NCBI GenBank assembly: GCA_026898455.1
Contig: JAPKLW010001285.1
Span: forward strand, 162,728-226,727
Direction of reading: 5' to 3'
Source of the DNA: Plectranthus barbatus
Lineage: Eukaryota > Streptophyta > Magnoliopsida > Lamiales > Lamiaceae
Length of the DNA: 64,000 nt
In this document: one piece after another, positions 12,140 to 25,486 of the stretch
Layout: each line of letters starts with the position of its first letter
Position numbering within the stretch: position 1 is the first letter of the stretch
The notes under the pieces: model-generated
What the model saw: only the letters and a program-made list of their open reading frames with translations
The model's database searches: none
What the model was told of the DNA's origin: nothing
Translations under genes and position numbers: made by a program

Positions 12140-12779
12140 TAGGGGTGTGCATGGTCCGGTTTTAAGGGAGAAGTATTGATCAAACCAATAGTTACAATTT
12201 GGAATTTTCATAAATCAAACCAACGAAATAATTATTTCAAACTAAATCGGCCAAACCATATTAAAATTAATGAATTGGTTCGGCCGGTTTAAACGGTTTG
12301 AAAAATCATACGCTATTAGTGCAAACAATAAAATTTGTACATATTGGTTTTGACCATTTTGAATATCAATATATGAATGATGAAAAATAGAATTAATATA
12401 AATATAATTCGCTTGTTATTAATTATAAATCGGGAGGAGTAATAAATAAATAAGATTGCGGTTGCAAGAGAGAATAACATAGAAGTTGATTTATAAAAGT
12501 CCAATTCGAAACAATATAACTATTGAGCATATCAATATAATTTATATTTTAGCTTTATTTCAAATAATATTTAATTATTATTATAATATTTAAATTAATT
12601 TTATATATACGGTTGGTCTGGTCCAAACGGTCAGTTTCACCCTTCAAACTGTCGGCCAAGTCAAATTATCCGGTGTGAGATTTCTCAAACCAACCCGGCC
12701 AAATCACTTCTTTTAAACCAGTCAAATTAATTTATTTTGGCCGATTTAGTTGGTTTCCGCCAGATAATGCATACCCCTA
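12140..12779. mobile_element. Non-autonomous hAT element with exact 8-bp target duplication
   Basis: The terminal inverted repeats are TAGGGGTGTGCAT and ATGCATACCCCTA. They are flanked by CTTTGAAG on both sides (12132-12139 and 12780-12787). The 8-bp duplication and terminus are diagnostic of hAT. Subterminal 'ccggttt/aaaccgg' strings are repeated. The 640-bp interior has no transposase. The same terminal motif occurs on the autonomous-type element at 33339. Confidence 0.92.
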
Positions 12780-12787
12780 CTTTGAAG

Positions 12788-14625
12788 TATATATTTAAAC
12801 TAATAATAAAATAATTATTGTACTTGTGGTTTTTAATTTTGAGGGTTAACATGCAATATCCAGCGTTCATTTCAATATTTTAAGAGTTAGTTTTTAGTTC
12901 TTAGTATTTATGTTCAATTTTGTAGAACATATAAAGATGTCGTTGGATAAATTTCCTCAAACAATATTCAAACAAAACAATTAATGCTTTTCTTCTACAA
13001 TTAAAAGTGTCCTGGTTTCATTTAGGACCATTTCATGTAAGAAATAATTTTGTAAAATTAAAGAGCCACGAATTTTTTAAAAAAATTATAAAAATTGTTG
13101 GGACCATTTTATATATGTCCCTAATAAATATTGCAATATTGAGTTGTATCCCTCTACTCCTAAGTCCTAGCCTAACCAAAACAAGTAGCTATTTACACGT
13201 AATTTTTTTTTAATAATCAAGATATAAATTAAATTCAACAAATTACCAATTCGAATCATTTCTCTTACATTTGGGATTTTTTTCCCCTTTTTTTTGGAAT
13301 AGCTTTTATTTTGTTTTTAATTTTATAGAAAAAAAAATTAAATTACATTATATAGTGATTAAATAAATTTAAAATAAAATATTAAATTTGATTAAATTTG
13401 TAAATGTTTTGAATCAAGAATCTTGAAGCTCGAGATCTACTCAAATAGCTAGGTTAAACTGAAGTTTAAGTATATAATGAATCAATCTACATTTTACGAG
13501 CCAATCCCAACTTTTGTACATGGGTGTTTTTCTAGTTTTAAATTCTTGCGAAACTGAATTGTCCCAATTAATTGGGATAACCCTAAATATGTGGGGAAAA
13601 AAAAGTGAAATAATCAATGGAGGAATTGGGAAATTTTTTCATGATGTTGAAGAGAGAGAAGGGAAACAAGTGTAATGGGGCCAAGAAAAAATATGGTGGT
13701 TTGAATGCCATCCCATGTTCTGTGAATGAAATTTGTTGCTGGTTGTGAACATTTAAAATACTTACAATATACATACAAAATATACAAGACCCCACCATTT
13801 ATTTCTTTCACCGAAAGCCATTTCGTTTCGAGTTTATGACGAGAGTAAATATCTGATAATCGAAAATAAATGTTTTGTTTATATGCGTAACTTTTTAAAG
13901 AGTTGATGTCGTTTCAATTGAGATTTTGATCGGAACATTATCTTTTCGTGGTTGAATTTTCTCTCCCATTATAAATTTGAGGGAATAAAAAGGGATATAT
14001 AATTTAAATTTTGTGGTGCATGATTTATAACACTTTTTTTTTGGATGGTAGACTTTGGAAAAGGTGATTGATTTAATAATCAAATCATTTAACGCGCAAT
14101 ATCTTATGATAAGACTTTGGCATTTAATTATTTATTCGTACTAACTTAAGTACTTTATTTATTTACATTTTTTTTAAAACTAGATATATACCCGCAAGTT
14201 GCATGGCCTAAATTATGAAAAAAATCATTCGATATCTTCTTAAGTTATTTAATTATAGAATTTTGTTCCAATTTTTTTTTTAATTATGAAATCATATTGT
14301 AATGTTTATTTCTTTTAGATAAATATGTCTTCGGTTAACTATAAAGTTAATTTCACGTGAGTCGCACGTTAAATACTACCTGGGTTTTTTTTATTTTTTA
14401 ATTGATGATTCTTCACATATAATTATACATAATTATTAACTCAATATACACTTATTTAAAAATTGAATAGTTACTTGAATAATAAAGATTAAATATTTAT
14501 TTTAAGGTTTTTGTGTATTTACTTAATTTGGCGCAGTGTATTCTTTTTTCTGATTTGTCTTTTATATTTAAATGTAACAATATTGTTTTTAATTTGTTGT
14601 GTAATCTTGGTGTTAAATATATATT
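12788..14625. other. Intergenic, no gene seen
   Basis: AT-rich, with short random open frames only. Nothing recognisable. Confidence 0.5.
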
Positions 14626-15870
14626 ATTTATCCGGTGAGAAAAGTCTTAACGTGAGAAATTAAAAAAGATGCTTGATTGTGTTCATGAGGTTGCTTAATT
14701 GTATTCATGTCGTTGTTTGGTTGTGTTTTAATTGTTGTTTGATTGTGTTTTAGTTGTTGTTTGTTTCAATATAAACCATTGATTTTTTCAGATCTAATGG
14801 ATATGATTAATTCTTTTTTCTTACATGGGGAATAAGAATAGATCTCGCGCGTCCATCTCATTAAATCGACGAACATGATTCATTCTCAGCAAATTGAAAA
14901 ATACGATATTTTTGCCCCAATATCCTGCAGTTTTAGCCTTTAAAGGCTAAAACTGTAAAAATACTCAAACACAAACAGCAACCTGCATTTTAAGCCCGAT
15001 TTACTTCAGTTTTACATAAATACGAATTTAAAAAAAATTAACATCTTCTTCTTCAAAGCAGCAACACGAACCTAGTCCCTATAAAACTCAATACCATTAT
15101 CAACAGTTTTAAAAACTCTGACCTTAAAACGCTTCATCTCATCAACACACTTTGGATAAATGAACCTGTAAGATACAAAAATGCATAAATTTAACACTAA
15201 AGATGCACAATATAAAAGTAAAAATGAACGTCGATCTGAATAAAATATTTTTTTTAAAACTATATTCATGCACAATTAACAAAGTCGAGACCGAACACGA
15301 ATGCGAAATCCAGAAACAAAGAAAAAAATACGATCGATAGAAGAAATATAAATCAAATCGAACGAAGAATGAAGAAGAAGAAGAAATCAAATTGCACGAA
15401 GAAATAAATAAATGAACATGTAAGATACAAAAATGCACAAAGTTAACACTAAAGATGTACAATATAATAGTAAAAATGAACGTCGATCTGAATAAAATAA
15501 TTTTTTTAAAACTATATTCTTGCACAATTAACAAAGTCGAGATCGAACACGAATGCGAAATCCAGAAAAAAAGAAAAAAATCTGATCGACAGAAGAAATA
15601 TAAATCAAATCGAACGAAGAAGGAAGAAGAAATCAAATCGCGCGAAGAAATGAATAAAAAATCTGATGAGATACTATTCAAATTAAAAAATAAAAATAAA
15701 ATTACAAAAATAACCTTAATTTTGCAAAACTGAAGGATAATCGAGGAAAACTGCATACGGAGTGAAATAGATCATGAGCGTTGAAATCACAAAATCAAAG
15801 GCGGAGATTTATTCTCATTTCTCATACTAAAAATTATTCTCATATAATCACTACTATATATATATATATA
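14626..15870. repeat. Repeat unit with minisatellite, palindrome and 252-bp tandem duplication
   Basis: The left part (14630-14830) has repeated 'gttgtttgattgtgttt' units, shared with 27731-27960. A perfect 28-bp palindrome lies at 14928-14955. The segment 15158-15409 is repeated head-to-tail at 15410-15661 at roughly 90% identity. The right side ends in a (TA)n tract (about 15855-15870). A 204-codon minus-strand open frame across the duplication is low complexity and judged spurious. It may be a non-autonomous transposon of unknown class. Confidence 0.5.
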
Positions 15871-18174
15871 TCTGCGTGTGTATAGAAAATAATTTAAATA
15901 ATTGGCTTGTGAAGATGAAGACCACCATGTTACTTGTGCCTCCCTTTTTTACTCTTGTGAAGACAACACCAGAATGTACAAGCTGTGTCATGCCTGCCTT
16001 CTTCCATCCACTGATTTTTTCCTAATTCAACCAACTATAACTTTTTTTTTATGAAATTTCTTGCTTTGATGAATAGGGTAGGAATATATGTTATAGCTAG
16101 GTTGTTATATCATTATTGCAATATCCCTCCAACTAATCTCCCACTTCACAGCGCAGCGCAATGGTTAAACGAATTGTCCAAGAAGTTATGTGGAGTCTTG
16201 AGCACAAGCTCTCATGGTGTTTCAATTTTTTTCAAAAAAATAATAAAATAAAATTATAAGGCTTCAATCCCACATAATTGGGTTTGAGCTCCCACGATAT
16301 ATACTCGAACTTTACATCAATCTTGGATATATATGGTTAGTTATGTCATGAGTTCGAGCAATGATAAGATATCCTCACCATTTAGATGGTGTACTGCTAG
16401 TTCGGTAGAACACTTTCAATCCTAATTTAGTATCGTAACTCAATTTTTTTAAAAAAAATTCTCTATCACATATAGTTACTCGGTTAGAGCTGTAAAATGA
16501 GGTAAACTACTTAAATCTGGAATAGAGACTTGTTCGAGTTTATTTAGTAAAATTAATTAATTTCACGAGTAAAATTTGAATTTAATATTATTTAATTATG
16601 AACAATTATCTCATTAAATAAGTTATAAATGAAAATATACTTATATTTGTATACTTTAATTAATAATGATAGTATAAGTCTTTGATCAACTTTCTTAATT
16701 ATAAAAAGAATAAAGTTAAGCAAATATAGTTTTTTGTGAATAAAACTGTTTAATTGTAGTTTAAAAAACAATTAATATTTGATAATAATTCTAAATAAGT
16801 TCGTGAACTTATTCGGTAACAAAGGCTCAATTCAATATAATAAACAAATTAAATTTGAGCTCGGTAATACTTGGTTCGACTAATTAATTTCATTACAATA
16901 GTATTCTAAAAACGAAGATGAGTGATCTGGATATCAAATGATAAAAACTGAATTAGTTTAAATTCGATTCAAAGTTCGATTATTTAGCACGAAGAACATG
17001 CATACACTTACAAGGCGTATGAAAACAAGGATATACTTCCCATTCTCAAGGTGTAGTAGTAAAAGCATCTTATCTGTGAGTTTAAATTAATGTATTATTT
17101 TTATAGAAAACCAGAAAAATGAGAAGTGATTTGGGTTTGATGGGCCATCAACAGCTAAGATGTGGGATCCAAGAAACAAAGGACTAAGGGATGTACCTCA
17201 GCCATTGATACCACATCACATGTACTGATTCTTTCACTTCTTTAACACCTTAACTCGATTAGTATCTAATCGTTTATCTTGCTATAAATGTTATGCTTAA
17301 TTTATCATCGATTTGGTCATGTGTACGCGGATAAGCAACTCGACGTGGCTTCCTATAGTTGGTGACCATTTTAGTGGGTCCAATCCAAGCTGGAACAACA
17401 CACAATGGAAATTGTTCCAATTCACATGCATCAGAATCCAATTAATAGAACTTTCTTCACCTTCTTCATAGCGTTTAGGGGAGTTCTAGATTTTTTTTTT
17501 CGTTTTTCTAGTATCGTGATCCGTATTTTATTAGATAGCCCCTTCATTGAAGTAAAATGGATGGAACTAAGAAAAAATATGATATGAAGGCCGGGTTTTC
17601 AGGCTACCGAGAAAAATTCAACCTCCCTTACAAAAATTTTCTGGATCCACCGCTGCCTGCAACCACGTCATGAAGGCCGGGTTTTCAGGCTACCGAGATT
17701 CAGACCATCTGCAAGAGCAAACTACCAGAGACACAAATCAGATTGTGATCAGATGAATGTTCCTCTGCATGAGATGAATTAATCATGATCACTTCCTGAT
17801 TAATCATGATCACGAGAAAACATTGTCAGTGTCGGAGTTGCTCTACATAGGAATGATCGAATGTACGGAATGATCACATACAAGGAGTAATCAGACCAAC
17901 TCAGCTTAGGATCGGATGCTAAAACCGAAACAGGTAAAGAACTTGCTCTACCTACAGCTTCACAGTGATCTGAATATTTCCTCCTCGTTTTTCACTATTG
18001 TGGATTGGAATTTTAGCTAGTAACCACGTTAGCGTATCCATTGCTAGATTGAAACTCTGACGAATCTATCTCTGTTCAGCCCTTTTCAATCAATACACTT
18101 CCTTGAACATTTGCAAAAACTTATGACATGAAAATTAGATAAAGATTCATGGAATTAGACGAAATACATAAGTA
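15871..18174. other. Intergenic, with a short direct repeat
   Basis: No gene is seen. A 29-bp sequence beginning atgaaggccgggttttcagg occurs at 17584-17612 and again at 17670-17698. A weak pol III B-box-like string is near 16545. Confidence 0.45.
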
Positions 18175-18256
18175 GTCGATATGTCCGAGTGGTTAAGGAG
18201 ACAGACTTGAAATCTGTTGGGCTACGCCCGCGCAGGTTCGAACCCTGCTGTCGACG
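18175..18256 (+). tRNA. tRNA-Ser(UGA)
   Basis: Acceptor arms gtcgata and tgtcgac pair over 7 bp (one G-T). The anticodon loop is cttgaaa with anticodon TGA at 18208-18210. There is a long class II variable arm (gggctacgccc) and a canonical T-arm (ggttcgaacc). The discriminator base is G, as expected for serine. The B-box is intact and a T run follows at 18264. The form is nuclear rather than plastid. It decodes UCA codons. Confidence 0.95.
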
Positions 18257-18299
18257 TTTACTTTTTTGAACATTTTTGTAATACAATAATCCATGTTAA

Positions 18300-19132
18300 G
18301 AGGCGTTTGGTTGGTGCGTTTCGGAATTAGGGAATGGAATGATTCCGAAACCCACTCTTTAATTAAAGGGTATGGGAATGATTCCCAAATACTTGGGAAT
18401 CACCAAAACCCTCCAAAATGGTGGGTTTCATTTTCATTCCCATATATCATTACCACAATTATTTATTTCATATTATTTTATAATTATTTTCTTATTTATT
18501 TATTTTTATAATATTAATCTAAAATATTTTAATAATAATATTACATATTATTCTTTTTAATATATTAATATAATAATATTATTATATTAATTATTTATTT
18601 TTATCTTAATTTTATATTTTATAAAATAAATAAGAATATAAATATATTATTTATTTATTTTAATATGATTATATTTTCTTAATTTTTTATTATTAAATTA
18701 ATCATTTATTTCTTATTTTTTAATTCATTTTTTTTATAATTATTTTCTGATTTATTTACTTTTTCTTTTTTTTTATGTTTTGATAATTATATTATTTATA
18801 ATATTATTATTATAAAATCAATCATTTATTTTGTATAATTTTATATTTTATAAAACAAATAAAAAGATAAATAGATTATTTATTTGTTTTAATATGATTT
18901 ATTTTGTTATTTTTATTGTTAAATTAATTATTATTTGTATAACAATTTAATTATATTATAAACCCATAAACTTAAAAAATAAATCATCAGAATTGAAAAA
19001 TGATTCCAACACTCATCTAATAAACCAAACATCAGAATTGAGAATGATTCTCAAAAATCAAACTCATACCCATTACCTCTACTATCAAACTCATACCCAT
19101 AGTGATTCCTGACAGTTAAACCAAACGCCCCC
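18300..19132. mobile_element. PIF/Harbinger-like MITE with extremely AT-rich core
   Basis: The termini are GAGGCGTTTGGTT and AACCAAACGCCCCC, flanked by TAA on each side (18297-18299 and 19133-19135), the 3-bp target site of PIF/Harbinger elements. Subterminal GC-bearing arms ('gggtatgggaatgattcc' type) enclose about 500 bp of nearly pure A/T. A related copy is at 29652-30859. Confidence 0.8.
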
Positions 19133-19231
19133 TAAATGTTTTTAGTTGTCGAGAAAGAACCAACACGCTCTTAACTATAGCTTTTTTTTGGTTGAAATAA
19201 AATAAATTGGGGTATATTATGTAAAAATAAA

Positions 19232-19376
19232 CTCTTTTCGTCCCGTCTTACTAGTTTCATTTATTTTTGGCATAATTACCAATATTAGTGAGTGTAGTGG
19301 AAATAATATTTTATTGGTGAGTGTGAAAAAATTCGCTATTTTAGAAAATGACACTACTTAGACGAGATAGAGGGAG
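19232..19376. mobile_element. Stowaway MITE, diverged
   Basis: The left end CTCTTTTCGTCCCGTC and right end GACGAGATAGAGGGAG are followed by TA. The interior matches the copy at 607-787. Confidence 0.75.
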
Positions 19377-19981
19377 TATATAAATAATAGTGAGAAAAAT
19401 CCCCGTAATTTTGTTATTGCTTACTTGTATATTAATCATTGATTTATCTAGATCTTATAGATAAAATTCATTCTTTTTGTGTTAAAGGAATTTATTTTCT
19501 CCAATAGTGATGGGAAATCAAGAAAAAGCCCTAAGATTTGCGCTGCCACCACAAACCCAAGCGAGAAACAATCGCTGACAACTCCTTCAGAGAAAATGTT
19601 AGTGAGAGAAAAGACTAAAGAGAGAAGGGAGCATATGAATTTGTGATAGAGAAATTATGAACGATAATTAAAGGAATTGTTATGGAAAAAGATAAACGGT
19701 TATTATAAAATTACAATAATATTCTTGATTCAAATTTAAAAGATATACAAAAAGTAAAAAATTAAATTAAAACATTAAATTTTGACTGTTAGATTTCAAA
19801 AATAAAAGGACCAGATTAGTTCTTATTTTTTATCAAGTGCTAAAATTAAAGTTCGTTTTAAATAGGAGTGAATCTCAGTCATTGGATTGATAGTATCAAT
19901 GATTAAGATTAAAGCATCAAAGATTGAAAAATTAAGCATAATTTTCGTTCTTGCCAATTTTTTTTACTATATATTATAGTA

Positions 19982-20013
<32 letters not shown>

Positions 20014-21170
20014 CTTTAATTGATATATCCCCAATATATTTTATCTTATAAATATTTTACTAAATCTAATATATAAAAGATTATATTATAATAAATTTAA
20101 AGAATATTTTAAATTATAAAACATGAAATTAAATAAGTGATTGATTTATAAGTTTAAGAACTCAATGAGCAATTTGATGAAGTCAATACAGAGTTACTTA
20201 TGTGTTTGACATGTTTAAGTTCTAAATACTTAAACTAGTTACATTTTACCCTTATAAATTTTTAAGCTACTAGATTTCAGAATATGCATGATATTGGTGT
20301 ACCACAGATAATAATGCTTGTTGAAACAAACAAGCACGTCACTTATCCAATATTTATTTGTTAGTCAAGCTGATGATGATTCTCCGTGTTGCCACTAAAA
20401 GTGTTGAAATAGTATTTTCATGAATGACTTATATAAAAAATAATTGAGGAGTAGTATGGGTGATTAGTTATTAAATGATTGTTTGATCACTTTTATTGAG
20501 AAATATATTTTTCTAGAAGTTTCAGATGATGATATTAGATCGCTTTCAAAAAATGAAAACTCGCCGGCCCCAATTACCATTGTTATTTTATTTAAATATC
20601 GTATATATTTTTTGTTCAATTTTATATTTTTAATTATAGGTCTTTGAATATTAAATAATTATTAATACTTTTTAAATATAATCATATATTGTACCCTAAG
20701 TTATAATTTATGGATCCGCCACTAGTGTTTGATTGTTTTATAAATCGTGCTTAAGCACGATTTATAAAGCAATTAAGTATGAAATCTTGAAAAAAAAATT
20801 AATCTCAATCACTCGAAGCGACGATGGCTCAATATGGTACCGCCCTCTCGGCCTGCGCTTCCTATGCGTTAGTCGCCTTTCCTCTCTTTGGCGACTAACT
20901 CAGGAAAGCGAGCGCCTCCCTAACAACTCCCCTTACTAACTGAACTCAATCCTTAATTAATATGAATGATGTAGATTCATTTCTATTTAGTACAACTATA
21001 GTCATGTTGGTTAAAACAACAACTCAAACATAATGCATCAAAGAGATGTTTGCTTACATTACTTTAAACAGATGTTTGCTTACATGGATGTGTCAATGCC
21101 ATCTATGTCACTTCAAAAGGAGTTAATTCTGCATCCAAGGATTCATATGCAGGCATGATCTCTGCAGCAC
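19377..21170. other. Intergenic, with dispersed repeat pieces
   Basis: (TA)n lies at about 19988-20012. Pieces of the 'ataaatcgtgcttaa' repeat family are at about 19845-19950 and 20733-20975. A small inverted repeat (gttagtcgcc / ggcgactaac) is near 20868-20900. No gene is seen. Confidence 0.45.
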
Positions 21171-22565
21171 TTAGTCATCATCCTTGAACTCTCTGTTTGA
21201 TGCAAGGCAACATGAGAAAAAAAAAACTACTGAGTCATCAAAAGGCGCAGTACTGCATCCTGAATCGACAATTCTCCTATGAATTATGATCAGTCGACTC
21301 ACCTACGATCTAGATAGCGAGGCTGAATGCCACTGCCTTGGCATGTGGTGCACGTCAATGAACCAACCCCTTCACAGTTGATGCATCCGGAGACTTCTTT
21401 CTCATCGCCACCGAGCTCCACAGTCACACTGCCTGTACCCATGCAAAACCTGCATTTTTCTGCACAAAAATTGCGAGCAGCCTTGACAATTCATTAAAGT
21501 TATAGGCAACAAGAACAATCAGTTCATCATAAACATAACAGAGGCATGAGAATCTGTCATTTTGTTTGGCTTTTACAAGTAAACAAGGCCAGCTGCATGC
21601 TTAAGGAGTCCTTAAATCTTTGCTTTAGCATCACTAAGTGGAAAATTACAAATGAATGACAAAAGGGATTGTTTCAACTTGTGTACATGGTAAAAATCTT
21701 ATTTAGGAACATCAGACCTCGACTCGAAAATGCTTATTGCACAAAACTGAAGTCTGTTTCTTGAAATCTTTGGGGAAGTAATGAGTGACAAAACCAAACA
21801 AAACACTACTCAAGAAAACATATTTTTTTTCTCAGTTCTCAACTACACCAAAAATCACACTTTTCTTCACATCATTAGCAAGAACATGCTATCCATTTCA
21901 TTTGTAACTGCAGCTACATCTCCATAAACCTATTCCACACTGTACATTTATGTATGTCTGAGTGAAACAGAGACAGATTTGGGCAAAATGCATATGTAGA
22001 TAGATTAGCATGCATAAGATTCATAATGGGATAGCTGCATCTGACTTGCATTATCACATCAATTCGATCAAATTAATGATTTTGAAATGTGGGAAACAAA
22101 GAGAAAGACTCACGGGCGCCGGAGCCACTGCAGGGGAAGCACGGTTGAGTATTATCTCTCTTGGCCTGAAATATTACAACATAGTATACTACTAAAACAA
22201 TCCATATCACCAACTCAAACACTAGAAGGGGAAGAAGCAGATAAACCTACGGCATTGTCGATTTGGGTCTCGTAGAAAACAGGAAGCCCAATCCCAACTG
22301 CAACACTCACCACCCCAACTGTAATCGCTGCGATCTAAATTCGAAAACAAGAAAAATCAACAAAGCTTTTTAAGCAAATGGGTAGATGCCAAGAATGCTT
22401 ATAATTTACCGTGTTCTGATCAAGATCGGCGGCTCTGATGCATGGATACGAAGGCGGCGAGCGTCGGCTATTGAGGGATTTTGCCGACGCAGGTGAAAGC
22501 TTGAGTGGGCAGTAGAGAAATGGCGAGTTGAGGCGTGAAGATGAAGGTGCAGCTGACATTATCAT
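21171..22565 (-). CDS. LQY1: LQY1, thylakoid zinc-finger protein of PSII repair
   Basis: Five coding exons on the minus strand: 22565-22410, 22334-22251, 22165-22114, 21459-21303 and 21192-21171, all with GT-AG borders and matching phase; 156 residues. A Ser/Pro-rich plastid transit peptide (about 1-45) precedes LDQNT. A single membrane helix (exon 2, VGVVSVAVGIGLPVFYETQ) follows. Four CxxCxGxG-type repeats come next (CFPCSGSG, CRFCMGTG, CINCEGVG, CTTCQGSG), then the tail IQPRYLDRREFKDDD. The sequence and its order match Arabidopsis LQY1, a thylakoid zinc-finger protein with disulfide-isomerase activity that helps repair photodamaged photosystem II. The last exon carries only 22 coding bases. 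The start could be Met1 or Met3. No disabling change is seen. Confidence 0.95.
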
Positions 22566-23400
22566 ATACTCCTTTCTTTTTTTTTTTTCCCTTTTCTGTG
22601 TGAATTTCGGAGAAGCTTTGAATGGAATCCCGATAATTTAGCACAAGGAATCTAGAATTTAGCACGTTGTAGAGGTGTTTCAATGGCGCTGTGAATTGTG
22701 TGGGGCTGAATTCAATCATCGCCATGAAAATTATGAGATTTTCTTGAAATTCACCATCACCATTGAAATCGCTACCATCTGTGTCAGCCCAGGCCCGCTA
22801 GTATAAATGCTAATTTTTTTTATTTTTATTTTTGAATATATTTTTTATTTTAATTTCTTTAAGACTTAATTTAGTTCTCTATGACTTGATATATAACACT
22901 TTTTACGTGATGTATAAATCAAATGTATAATTTTTTATTTTATAATCATAAGATATAATTAATAAAAATATGTATTTTAGCATTTTTAATAATTATTTTT
23001 ATTATATTTAATTTTTATTTAGTAATATCATCATATAAAAAGATATTATATTTGTATTATTTAAAAAATAATAAAAATAATAAATTTATGAGATATAATA
23101 TTTTGAAGAATAACAAATATAATTTTGATATATTTATTTATTATTGTTGATTCTCGCATATATTACATTCAATTGCGACGTTAAAGGTTCTGCTTGAAGT
23201 GTCGATATAATGTTTTCTATTGATTAGCGAACTCTTGAAATTGAGGTCTGAATTAGACGAAAGAGGAGCATTTGATTGATTTGAAGCATTACAAAAATGA
23301 AGAGAAAAAAAAATAAAAACTTTTAAAGTTGAGTTGAGTAGAATAGTCTCGAATTTTGACAATATGTCCTTAAAGTAAAACGGCTATATCTTCTTCAATG
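22566..23400. other. LQY1 upstream region, partly similar to the HVA22-like gene's upstream region
   Basis: The LQY1 leader and promoter lie here. Two stretches, about 22745-22790 and 23160-23285, have diverged counterparts in the same order and orientation at about 43290-43335 and 44627-44770. The segment 22800-23150 is featureless A/T. Confidence 0.4.
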
Positions 23401-25480
23401 AAACATCACGATCAGATAAGTTCCACCAAAAACCACCAACTAATCTCCAACCAAGGTTTGGAGAATTGCTAAAACTCAACAAAAACAACAAAAAAATAAG
23501 TAAAAGAAGATTATAAGTGGATGAAATTATGAACTTATTAACTTCTCCAAACTTGAACCTTTGATCGTTATTAATTAAAAATAGAATAAATTTAAGATCT
23601 AATAAACGCTCAATTTTTGCATTTATTTATGTGAATTTACTGAGCATTTGCTCTAAATTGGATCTTACTGTGATGTTTTTGTGCTTGATTCTTTATTTTC
23701 TACAAAATGTTATGTTTGGTTAGAACTACTTTCGCAGAATTCATGTACATTTTAATTGTTTACAGAATATGACGGTATTTTGGGGTGCCTCATACTTTGC
23801 ACCTGGAAGGACGATGGAACAAGAAAATGGAGAGAAAAATCATTAAAAATGGAGCTACAAGAACAACGAACTTATCGACTGCCGAGTTCTCGATTTCAAC
23901 TCAGCAACCGACACAATGTTGTTCGATCGTCGAGTCCATTTTACAGTTCATCGATCATGTTTTATTTTTGGATTTTAAATTATTTTTCATATTTTTTTGA
24001 TAGGATTATATTTAGGGTTCCACATATTTATTAGATACAGATTCTCATTTTATTTTAATTTTAAGAGAACGTAGAACCCTAGCATGCGATAAAAGTACGG
24101 GAACTTTGAAGATTCAGCTAGGGGAGTTTTATGCAATTTTTTATCTAATTTAAATTTTCTTTTATATTCGCATTTGTGTTATTCTGGATTTAATTATTTA
24201 CTTGATAGTGACCATTGATAGGAAGTAGAATAATTAGATATGAATAATTGAATATCTAAGTGGTTTCGGGAAGTTCCTTCGTCTCCCAGATTCTAGGTAG
24301 CTTCAGGCAAAGAGCGTCACCACGAACACGTCGCTAGACTTATAAGTTACAGAGTATTTAAGAAATGAAAACTATTTATTTGGAGAATGTTTTTTTATTG
24401 TTTTCTTGCTTGATACAAATATGATAAATAATACGACGGATATTTATAATAGTAATCAATTACTAGGGTTTAGCTACATCAACTTTAATCTAATAGCTCT
24501 AATTAATTTTACAGATTATTCTTCATAAATATATATTTCTCCTATTTTCTAGAGTGCTCTATAAATTTTTGTAATCTTAATTTTAGAAATTGGGCTATTA
24601 TAATTTTTTTAGCTTAAGTTCCTAAAGCTAAAAATAAAATTAATTCGATCCCAAATTCATTGATCCAAATCAAGTAATTCAGGTAGAAAAAATTAAATTC
24701 TAGATTATAATATTTTAAAAATATAATATATCCGGCACCATCCTCGGCCTCGGCAGCATCTCCGCCGCATTCCAACTGCCTCTCAAGTCATATGAATATC
24801 TCCCCTACCTTCTCTTCTCATGCCTTCGTTTCCGATGATTTATTGTTCCAATTTTATTTTTTTTTCCGTATATTTTACTCTTATAAACCATTTTGATGAC
24901 TAAGAATTTAAAAAAAAAAAAAAAAGAAAAAAAACACTTCATTGCCACGACATTAGAACATAATCATCAGATAGAATAAAAATATGGGATATAATCCCCT
25001 AACGAATAGAATGAGATGTAATTCCCTAATTTTGAATAATTGAGGATATAATTCAGGATTTTCTTTATGGTTTGAATTCGTTGGAACCAAATATTTTATA
25101 TGATAAAAGATTTAACTCTATTATGTTGATTTATTTTCAACTTTCTATTACATAAAATATTTTTCTTTATACAAATTAAACATAGTAAAATTAACTAACA
25201 AAATAAAAAGATTAAAGAAATAAACCTAGAACGTTAGAAATTTGTATTATTATCGATCTTAATTAGGTACAATTATGATTTTAGTAGTTGAAGATCTAAT
25301 TTAAGTCAATTTTAAAAGTTGAAAGGTTAATTTGAATCAAAGTTGATGCCTAATCTATGCTTGTCCCTTTAGTTACACCAGCAGCCAGCAACTTTCAACA
25401 GCAACTCTTTAGCAGAGACTTTCTTCATATGTGCAGCACCTTCAGTAGCAACATGTATTAGCATTTCAACACTATCTCAA
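23401..25480. other. Intergenic, no gene supported
   Basis: Mixed-composition DNA with open frames of 92 codons or less and no recognisable domain. About 23740-24330 is less AT-rich than its surroundings and could be old transposon sequence, but I cannot place it. Confidence 0.4.
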
Positions 25481-25486
25481 TCCATT

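Noticed and set aside
15142..15756. 204-codon minus-strand open frame
   Set aside because: It spans the 252-bp tandem duplication, is Phe/Ile/Ser-rich low complexity and has no domain; A/T-rich repeats stay open by chance.
18175..18256. Plastid-derived tRNA insertion
   Set aside because: The acceptor stem and body match a nuclear plant tRNA-Ser(UGA) and no plastid flank is present.
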